Of a DNA stretch of 64,000 nt, positions 55,500 through 64,000 are shown in pieces. The DNA lies in contig CM060990.1 of assembly GCA_030765065.1 (NCBI GenBank), positions 459,442,321 to 459,506,320 of the forward strand, given 5' to 3'. The notes beneath the pieces were generated by a model. It was not told where the DNA came from and searched no databases. It saw nothing but the letters and a program-made list of their open reading frames with translations. A program made the translations under genes and the position numbers. The DNA comes from Deroplatys truncata. Taxonomy: Eukaryota > Arthropoda > Insecta > Mantodea > Mantidae. The stretch's first letter is position 1. Every line of letters starts with the position of its first letter.

Positions 55500-57410
55500 A
55501 AAACTGCAACGGAACAAATACACAGGCACTAGCCGACAACAATGTAGGATTACGTGTCTGTTCAGCTCTGTAACTCGGCTAGTTAAAAACAAACAAGCAA
55601 TACTACCAACGTCTAAGGTCTGACAGACCACACCTGTTGATTAAGAGTTACATGAACCCAGTCTGTTTGTATTATTCTTTAGAAAACCTAAGAAAACACT
55701 TCAAAATATCCATTGATTTTAGAAGAAACACTCGTGATATTTAAGTAGCCGAAGAGTTACTTCTTAAAGAGAAATATTTTACCCCATCGCAATGAAACAT
55801 TCGTAACACTTGTATAGCTGAATAATGAAATAACATTAGTAATCCCTTACTTACCATACAACAGAATCGATTGGTGAATAAAAATAAAGCTCCATTTTTG
55901 TTCAAGTATCACTAGTAAGCCACAGTTCGATGGATTATGAAACTGTGTATGAAGTTCTCTTCATTGTACGAGTAACACAAGTAAGTCCCATTTCGCTGGA
56001 TTATGAAACTATGAACGGTATGCAATGTCCACGCCTTGCGCAGGTCTTTCAATATCAGTCCTGCCCTTCCATAATTGCATATGTGTTAAAGAAAAACACA
56101 TTTATTATCGTATTTCATTAACACCCGACGGAAAATAGCTCATGCCATCCATCGGTCCATCAAACCTCTGTAATAGATGTGCTTAAGAATCCAGGAATGT
56201 GATAAAGTTTGTGATATCATTATCTTGTGTCAGACAGAGAATGCTTCGCTGGTTTTTACGATATGAATCATGTATCCCTGTCGGAAAGCTCTGATTCAGT
56301 TCATCACAGTGTTCGAAGTAGGTATTTGTAAAGGCGATTCCTTTTATTTTATATTTCATTGCTGATACAATTGGAAGTACTCCTAAGGGGATGCCCTCTC
56401 GATCCTCAAGCAGTTTATGTATTTTATTCAGTGAAGCTGTTAAGACCTGTATGCAAGCGCGCGTGTATATGCAGAGAGAGAGAGAGAGAGAGGTGATGGT
56501 GTATGTTTCATGACGGTCTGGAAATGTTTTCGTTGTTTTTTATTACCTCTCCACAATTGAGATTGAATTTATAATACAATGAAGGTGTAATTTAGATATC
56601 TCTTGCTATAAAAGCAATTGTGTGTCCGGAAATTACACTTAAACTTACCCCTCGCCAAAAAGATTTCTTGTTACAGAATATTGTTTGAACGCTTTGCCGG
56701 AAGTCACGAATTTCTTGTTGCAGCCTTTAAATACTTGGGCAGCTCTGAGGGAAATGTTAAGCTTCAGTCTCCACAGCGTTTCGATTAGGTATTTGTAAAG
56801 ATTATTAGTTTTATTTAATATTACATTGTAGATACAACTGTACAATGAAGCTGTTATGACCTGTGTGTATGCGGGCGTGCGGAAATATGCATGTATGTGT
56901 GTGATTGCGAGAGGGAGAGAGAACACCCTAATTTGTTTCCTCTAGGGGGAAACATATCTATAAGTATAATTTAAAAGGTGAACGAGTCTGTTACACACAT
57001 ACAGCACTTTAGCTAAAATAGGGATTTGCAGAATGTTTTATATACAAATATACATTGTTTTCCAATGGACCGTTAGAGGCCGCTGTAGGACCGAATTGAG
57101 TCGACATTTACGGTTAGGTGCGCGAATTAAAAGGACAGTGCCTTTCAAACAATTCAGATTAATGAGGGTGCCTTTTAACTGCACGAGGGAGTTGTATATC
57201 ATTCGCGTTATGCTTAGGGCGCCTTTACGTGGGACTCCTTAATATAATTGTTTCTCAAGGGATGGCGACATATATCTCATCCTTAAAATAATTACCTCCT
57301 CCATCGGAAGTCGGTAATTCTGTTGGAAAGAACATGGATCTTAGATGTTTTATTCCACTAAAAACCCTTCAAGTGACGGTGGAAGTGACACCAAGAAACC
57401 TCCCCACTCC
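55500..57410. other. No gene; right flank of piggyBac
   Basis: The right end of piggyBac should lie in 55500-55650. GGTCTGACAGACC at ~55617 is a near-palindrome, and a TTAA follows at ~55645, but the end is not proven. A 15-bp TGGATTATGAAACT sequence occurs twice (55931 and 55998). GA repeats near 56477-56492. Nothing else recognised. Confidence 0.35.
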
Positions 57411-57417
57411 ACCAAAG

Positions 57418-57995
57418 ATCACGTTACGTGTGCCAGAATCCCTAGCAAGGTATATAGATCGCCAAAGCCAACACGTGGCCAGAAATAGCATTTAAATTGG
57501 CCATTACATCGAAAACACATCCCCTCCACAGTACGTCATGTGACCTGTGCAGGAATTCCCAAATCATTTAGATCACTTTTGCACGTATTCATGCGACTTA
57601 TATCGCTCTTGTGCTAGAATGCCCAGTGTGTATAGGCCCCCTTTGCTCACAAAGCCAACACGTGGACGGAAATACCAATTAAACTCCATTACAGCGTAAA
57701 ACACCCCTTCCACAATACGTCACGTGACCTGTGCGAAAATTCCCAGGTCATTAAGTACCCTTTTGCACGCATTCGTGCGACTTGTCACGCTTGTGTTAGA
57801 ATTCCCAGTGTATATAGGCCCCATTTGCCCTCAAAGCCAACATGCGGCCGGAAATACCAATTAAACTAGCCATTGTACCGAAAAAACATCCCGCTCCACT
57901 ATACGTCACGTAAACTGTCAGAATTCCCAAGTCATTTAGATCGCTTTTGCACGCACTCATGCGACTTGCGTCGTTCTTGTGCCAGAGTTCACATT
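57418..57995. repeat. Three-copy tandem array, period ~182-187 bp
   Basis: CAAAGCCAACA(C/T)G(T/C)GG at 57463, 57650 and 57832 each start a unit with GGAAATA.CA.TTAAA, ACGTCA(C/T)GT, AATTCCCA(A/G).TCATT, TTTTGCACG and CATGCGACTT-like blocks. A partial unit precedes at 57418. Internal divergence is ~15-20%, so it is an old array. Confidence 0.88.
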
Positions 57996-57999
57996 GTAA

Positions 58000-60370
58000 T
58001 ACTACTACTTTCAACAACAACAACAATAATAATAATAACAACAACGCTATAATTATTATTGATAAAGGTATATCTTCTTATTAATTATTTCATTTATGTC
58101 TATCTTATTATAATAGTTCTTCTCGTCGTCGTGCTATAGCAGCAACAGTAGAGGTAAATAATGTTACACTTGAATTAATGTATTTCTATGCGTAATTTCA
58201 ATCTCGACCTGTGCAGTTACCTCACTTCTGGTGAAGCCGATTAAACAATAGAGGTCGGCTTTTTAAACCAAAATATAAGATCAGAAATTTACAGGGCCTT
58301 CTTGAGAATGCCATAGAGTAGAAAATAGTTGCTGTTCTCCACAAAGAATGCCTGTAGATGCAAAAGCTGATTAAATTTTATTCTAAGCAATATACATAGA
58401 CGGCCATGAGATAACACTTAAGCAAACAGAAGATAGAGCTTAAAAAGCAACAATCGGTCCTGTTTGTAATGTTACGAATCGTGTGTTATATTTATTCCTG
58501 TAATTGCCAGTTATCAAATACTGCAAATGTGTATGTAACGAACCTTGGAATAAACTTCCAAGACCTCCTAATAACCCTCATGTTAGAAAACTTTGCTATA
58601 TTTCCTTTGTAGTTATGTTGTAATAAAGTTCGTTAGTAGAGCGTGCTCAATAATTCCATAAAGAGGCAAAATTGCTAACATTAGAAATAAGGCGAACCGA
58701 TATTTCACAATTAACAACTGAGAGGATTATTTACTCGATGGTCTATGACTACATGTACTTTCCAAACTGGTTAAGTTGGTGACCTGGAAATGCGGAATCT
58801 TTATATTCACAAACTTCGCTTCCAATTCGTTCTGTATGTTAAAGGTTTCTTTCATTATGCGAAAACTATGCGCCGTTTATACCTATTATTGAATAAGTAT
58901 GGGATCAAAGAGAAGATACACTGGTTGAAAATTCCATCTACTGTGATGATCTAAAAAATTACTCCACAATTACGACTGATGATTGTTCCAATGCGAAAAG
59001 GTACGTATAGGCTCTGCAGCATTTCCTGAACTTGGAACACTGTCGGAGGAGGTTAGGAAGTCAAACGTTCCATCAAAGCTTCACATCTTTTTGCGTAATT
59101 ATCGGGAAATGTTTCATCCGTTATTAGGAATAGCCGGAGCTGTATGAAATTACAATTATAATGAGTAAACGCGAGGACTAGCCATAAAAGTCCCTTAGAT
59201 CATCGCACAATAATTTCATAAAGAATTTGGTGATGCAGTTGAAACCAATTTGTCATTCGACTTTAAGAAGCAAACCGTGCAACGTCAGATTAGCCAACTA
59301 GTACATTATAAAATCAGTTTTATCATTCTTATTTATTAAATTCCATTTTTAAATGCTATTGTTTTAAGAAGTAGTTGCCAGAACAGCATCCTTTGTCGAC
59401 TACAAGTCTTTTCATAACCAAAGTACTCTCGGTTTTTAGATTGATAGTCACAGACAAACGCCACAACACGTGCTAGCAAATCGCTACGCTCAAGCGATAT
59501 CAATTCCTCCAGGCACATTAGCGTTATCCGTAAGTATTTATTAATATTATTATGCGAACTTTGGTGGAAATGCAATGCACTTAGGCTGCTTATTGCGTAT
59601 TAACAGTTTAAGGATCCGAAACAATTTAGCAACCAATGAATATGCAACCACCAATAGAGTTCCGTAAACACAGTACTGTTGATGTAAAAAAGACGCCAAT
59701 GCCCTGCGTGTTTGCTACTATAAACGGTACAGTCTAGTGATGGTGGAAAATGAACTCGCTCACATAAATCGGAATGAGAGACAAAGTGTATTGTAGCTCT
59801 AGTCACGAAGCGGATTGTACATACACGGACCCACAGGTAAACACCTCAATGCGCCATCTCACTCCATCCTATTCGATCCATAGTATACTATACTTCACTC
59901 TTAAGTTGACGCGGATTCTTAGCCTGCTTATTAAAATATTTCTGAAAATTATTGCAATAAAAATAACCAGGTAAATAGATTCCTAACACGACAGAGTAGG
60001 TGCTGTTATATCTCTGAGATTGGCTGAATTACAGCTGAAGTGAAATCTCTCATATATTATAATGCGCATGGGCAAAGGCTTGGCTTGACAGCACAGAAAG
60101 CAGAAACAGAATTTCTGTGCCGCAGAAGGAAAAAGAAACATCGCCCAAAGGTAGCATTCATCATGACCTGAAATAGGAAGTCAAAATCCTTTGATGTTCG
60201 AAATGCTCTATCGCTCAAGGCAAGCATGTTCAAGATACGAGAACCGTATGCACAAACTCCATTTGTAAAAAATACCTATTCCAAAACATACAATTGCTGT
60301 TATGCTGGTATGAAACTATATAGCGTTTAATCGAACCTCCATCAAGTGGTGCCGGCAGTTCAGAGTACAT
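58000..60370. other. No gene seen
   Basis: Trinucleotide-rich stretch 58009-58050 (AAC/AAT). The rest is AT-rich; open frames near 59336-59806 have no motif. Confidence 0.4.
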
Positions 60371-60380
60371 AGTTAACAAA

Positions 60381-60965
60381 GCGAGTGAAAACGTTCCGCG
60401 GTAACGTATGAGGATCGCATTCGGGAGGTACCGGTTTGATTCCCGTCGGGCCGACCATTCGGACCATGGGTTTCTTCGTGGTTGCGCCTGGTCGGTTGGC
60501 TAATGCTGGTGTGTTTCCTCTTCTAATACACATTTACTGTCCATTTCATGTCCCCATCATTTACTTTCGTCTGTTTCAGGGTTGTAGATTCAGGCGACGT
60601 CGGTTGTGTGTTGCGACAGGACGGTGGAATTTGCGCTCTTAAAAGATTTCTCTCCGGCGCTTGGCGGGACTGCTGCGGTGCTTCCTTCCTTCCTGGTAGT
60701 TTGTTGTCCATTCCCGGGACCCCCAGGTTGCAGGTGGCTAAGGCAGCGCTAGCCGGCGTCAGGACTGGTGTAATGTTGAAATCGTTAGGAATTCCGTCCT
60801 TGCTTGCGTCTTTGTATCGTCACCTGGATCTGGCCGACCTTCTGGTCTCCCCTTTATCTTTCCCTCCCAGGAGTCACGTTGGAAGTACAAAGAGCCCACT
60901 ATGGCCTATGTGGTGTGATGTGCTCCATTTACTGAAAGCCCCTCCGTCTGACTACTCCTATCTCC
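60381..60965 (+). mobile_element. SINE-A copy, ~585 bp
   Basis: Damaged A box (GCGAGTG..CGCGGTAACG), CATTCGGGAGGT and B box ACCGGTTTGATTCC, then GACCATGGGTTTCTTCG, GGCTAATGCTGGTGTG, CATTTCATG and GGGTTGTAGATTCAGGCG leading into the GC-rich body. TAACAAA at 60374-60380 and 60966-60972 may be the target duplication. The two open frames here are shadows. Confidence 0.82.
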
Positions 60966-61319
60966 TAACAAACTTTACATGCATTATGCGACTCCTTTGA
61001 CATTATCCTTAGCTATATAATATAGAACATATCTCAATACATGAACAAGGAGAATGTTTATGTATTATTTCTCACCTCATACATTTGTAAGTAGATTCCA
61101 TTTATACTGAATCATATTTCCGTTAACACGTTTACGAACAAGATAAAGCTTGATTCAAACAGTGTCCTACAGCAAGTACAATGAATAGCTGGAAACGTAA
61201 ACAAAACCAATACTCTTTCCTATAATATCCCCACCCACTTGATTTGATTAAATAAGGGGTGGCTTATAAGTGTATACTAAACAAAACATATAGTAAACAA
61301 ATTCATCCTAATTATATGT

Positions 61320-61505
61320 TCCTATTTTAAAAAAAATTAAATTGACCCTAAAATGACCTTCATGACTTCCTCCAAACAAAATACGACCAATGGCATTTAC
61401 TTTCCCCCAAAATATCCAGCAACTTTATTAAAGACATTTCTTTCTACATCGCTTAGTTTTGGAGATATTGCACAGTCTCAACTTAAATGGTTCACCCTGT
61501 ATGTG
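61320..61505 (-). mobile_element. Terminal piece of a DNA transposon (probable)
   Basis: The minus strand begins ACATACAGGGTGAACCATTT, an end type common to insect cut-and-paste elements, then AATATCTCCAAAACTAAGCG and an A+T-rich stretch. No transposase remains. Confidence 0.4.
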
Positions 61506-61509
61506 TAGG

Positions 61510-63135
61510 AGTTCAGTTGGAGCTGTGGACGTTTGTATAAAGCAGACAAGAAACACTTTGTCAGAATTAGGGTGCAGTCGAATAGAACTGTAGGTGGGAA
61601 GACACAATAGCAGAACTTAGTCATTGCATAGGAGAAAGTCACAAGTTAGCTCAAAGTACATTTTTAAAAGGAAGGCCACATGTCTAGAAACAGCGAATGA
61701 TAGCCTGTTGAGTAGTTCGAGAATGTTCTAAGCAGAATGAAAGCAGCCAGTGAGATTTGAAGAGTAAGATGTTTAAATTTTTAATTTAAGGAAGTCAGTG
61801 ATAGCGCCCCCAAGTCATGTGTGGAAAGTGCTGCAATGTGAAGACCATACGTGTAAGCTGTCCGAAGTCGGGGATATGTGTTACCTAAAATAATGTAGTG
61901 GGCACCTTAAAAGTATCATTATTAGAAAGTATATATATATATATATAATATTACACACAAATGTTATTACAACACGTTGTAATCCTGCAAAACACTCACG
62001 GACCTTTTTCTAAAAAGGATTTTGCATTCAGGGGGCCTCAGAGTGTGTATTCCCGATGAAATCTCGATATCGAATTTTTGGGTTGAATGCAATACCTTCT
62101 CTACCTACTATGTATGTGGTAAGGAGAGTAAAAACAATGTGTTTAGTTATTGATAGTGTGCAATAAAGTTATCTCATGATTTAATTTGGGCATTAGATAA
62201 TATACAGATATCTGAGTTACATTTTCGCTTCTTTTACATCGAAAGTTGTATGTTTTTAAAAGCAATATCTGCTCTTATTAGCATATGTCAAGATCCTCGA
62301 ACAATTCTGATCAGTAGTTTGGAGCCGAGCAGGTTGAAAGTCCACTTTCGTCATTGTTCCTTTCTAATAAAGTCACATGATGCCTGTGTTTCAATGTATT
62401 AAAAGTTGTTTAACATGATGTTTTAAACGTCATTTGAGCTCTAATGTTACATCGGATGATTTTGTCATTTGTGCTGAAGTGTCCTATGTCAAATTCAGCT
62501 ACAAACGATGGTTAATGTGATGATGTTTTTGATGTATGAGCTCTTCTTTACTTTAGACATATTACCACAGTTCTCCACTGGTCTATAATTATATGCATCA
62601 AATAAATGGAACAGTTGCAACGAAGCCGTCTGTTGGGTTGGGGAGGAGAATGCCTCTCACAATACCAAACGTCACCTACACTCGGTGCGGTAACATGAAT
62701 GCTCTGTTTACTTACTAAACCCCTCTGTCTGGTCATAACAATCAAATTGTTGTTTCTGTTGGTAATTCATCCTTCGCGTGCGTTACCAGGATTTCGGATC
62801 AACTAAACAGAATTGCCAGGTTCCTCCTATTTCTCGGATTTTCTTTATCTCTCCTCAATTTTTATAAGTCTACCAGCTCACGTATTTAGAAGTGTTTATC
62901 CCTGTAATTTAGTATTTTATTTGTCATGTGTTATTATTTTGGAATTTGAAGAAAAAGAACGCGTAATTCCTTTTAGCCATTTCAAGTCGCACATATTTTC
63001 TTTTGAAATATTTGCAGTATTAAAATTCACAATTAGGAAGTCTTCATTTAGTGATTTCAGGCTTTTGAAGAACCACAAATCAAACTAAAAATGTGCATGC
63101 AAACTGTGTGGTATAGCAGATAAACACTTTCAAAC
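61510..63135. other. No gene seen
   Basis: AT-rich. TA repeat at 61928-61946. The open frame 62813-63088 is hydrophobic and Ser/Phe-rich but shows no motif or splice context. Confidence 0.4.
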
Positions 63136-63136
63136 A

Positions 63137-63142
63137 CGCGCG

Positions 63143-63182
<40 letters not shown>
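63137..63182. repeat. (CG)n-(CA)n microsatellite
   Basis: About 7 CG units followed by about 16 CA units; a potential Z-DNA tract. Confidence 0.95.
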
Positions 63183-63186
<4 letters not shown>

Positions 63187-63329
63187 AGAAAACCATAAAA
63201 TGGAACAGCATGGACAGTTAATACTCGGTTGCTAAAACCTGGCTCCTGCAATCCGTTTTACTTTCTCTACCATGTATCCGGTAGTTAGAGGAAGTATTGC
63301 ATTTTAACAAAAAATTCTGTTGAGATTTC

Positions 63330-63730
63330 TTATGAAATACATGTTTTGAGACTCCTTGAAGAGCCGGAAAATACTAAACTTGTTTTTTAATTTCCGTGTC
63401 TTCCGAAGATGCGACACGAACATTTTCAAGGAAGTCCTCCACCGCAATCTACTGTTTACATGGAAACAATTTCGAGACTTTTTAATTTTCTCAAAAATGG
63501 CTCTAATGATTTTTATTAAAATACCATTTATTTAAGATACTTACATGACAAATAATATGTATATCTGCAGTTTTCTGGGATTAGTCTGTGAAATCCTCTT
63601 CCTTCGGAAGAAATTTTGTATAATTTTGTACAATGTGTAAACCATTAGAGATAGATAAAAACCACAAAAACTATAGATATTTATAAAACACGTATTTATT
63701 TCAAATAACTTTCAGTTAAACTTATAGTGT
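63330..63730 (+). repeat. Dispersed repeat family D, copy 3
   Basis: Matches copy 2 (41880-42430) in order: GTCTTCCGAAGATGCGACACGAA, TTCTCAAAAATGGCTCTAAT, TTTCTGGGATTAGTCTGTGA, AAATTTTGTATAATTTTGTA. Not coding; family unknown. Confidence 0.65.
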
Positions 63731-63879
63731 TTAACAGCCGTTCTTAATACATAGAACACCACAGGTGGTGGTCACTAATGATACATGCAATGAAATGATA
63801 TTTGGTAAAGGAATTTTGGGAAGGAAACATTCCAGGCCTAAATTTAAGGTACCTCCCCAGCATTCCTACTGACACGGGT

Positions 63880-64000
63880 AGACGAAGTCATTAAGACACG
63901 GACTCGTGAACGGGAATGTCTGCGGTTCAAATCCCACTAGGACCGTCCTTCCTGACTGAGGCTTTTCCCAGGTATTCCTCAGTCCTCGTAACTGGTGAAT
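63880..64000 (+). mobile_element. tRNA-derived SINE head, cut by window end
   Basis: B-box-like CTGCGGTTCAAATCCCA, then GTCCTTCCTGACTGAGGCTTTTCCC, resembling the SINE-A core. Continues beyond 64000. Confidence 0.6.

Noticed and set aside
57033-57242. Arg-rich 69-codon frame as a small gene
   Set aside because: No start context, homologue or splice signal recognised.

Overview
The window looks like intergenic or intronic DNA from a large, AT-rich animal genome, most likely an arthropod and perhaps an insect. The reasons are short GT-AG introns, long trinucleotide and dinucleotide microsatellites, several tRNA-derived SINE families, and remnants of P-like/THAP, piggyBac, hAT, Tc1, mariner, LINE and Penelope-like elements. 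I found no recognisable host gene, no rRNA gene, no convincing functional tRNA and no CRISPR array. Species assignment is inference only.

Layout. 1-11 kb: mostly unannotated AT-rich DNA with two SINEs, several short hairpins and a copy of an unnamed dispersed repeat. 11-12.3 kb: a decayed Tc1-like transposon beside a long ACT/AAT microsatellite. 13.5-20.3 kb: three copies of a ~550-bp tRNA-derived SINE (here SINE-A), one SINE-B, and a decayed hAT (ZMYM1-like) transposon interrupted by a SINE-A. 22.2-29.1 kb: a SINE-A, then a P-element-like THAP transposase relic that keeps its introns, then a decayed LINE, an antisense LINE RNase H fragment and a possible LINE tail. 33.6-39.5 kb: a large imperfect palindrome (~93% arm identity where compared, ~375-bp loop) whose left arm carries an open, spliceable gene model that I do not recognise. 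39.6-40.8 kb: a DNA-transposon fragment and a fold-back derivative of a Tc1/mariner transposon. 41.9-46.6 kb: another dispersed-repeat copy, a tandem duplication, SINE-B, SINE-A (13-bp target duplication) and a CGGBP1-like zinc-finger remnant. 48.2 kb: a ~128-bp GTA microsatellite. 50-55.5 kb: a decayed piggyBac transposase split by a young, apparently whole Penelope-like element (PLE). 57.4-58.0 kb: a three-copy ~185-bp tandem array. 60.4-64 kb: SINE-A copies, a transposon end and a third dispersed-repeat copy.

The strongest items are the PLE and the palindrome. The PLE has an intact RT plus GIY-YIG reading frame, terminal repeats ~99% identical, a 12-bp target duplication and hammerhead-like folds that overlap its likely start codon. 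In the palindrome, two neighbouring exons encode homologous Cys/His-rich modules, and one exon chain stays in phase to a stop in the left arm while the right arm is broken.
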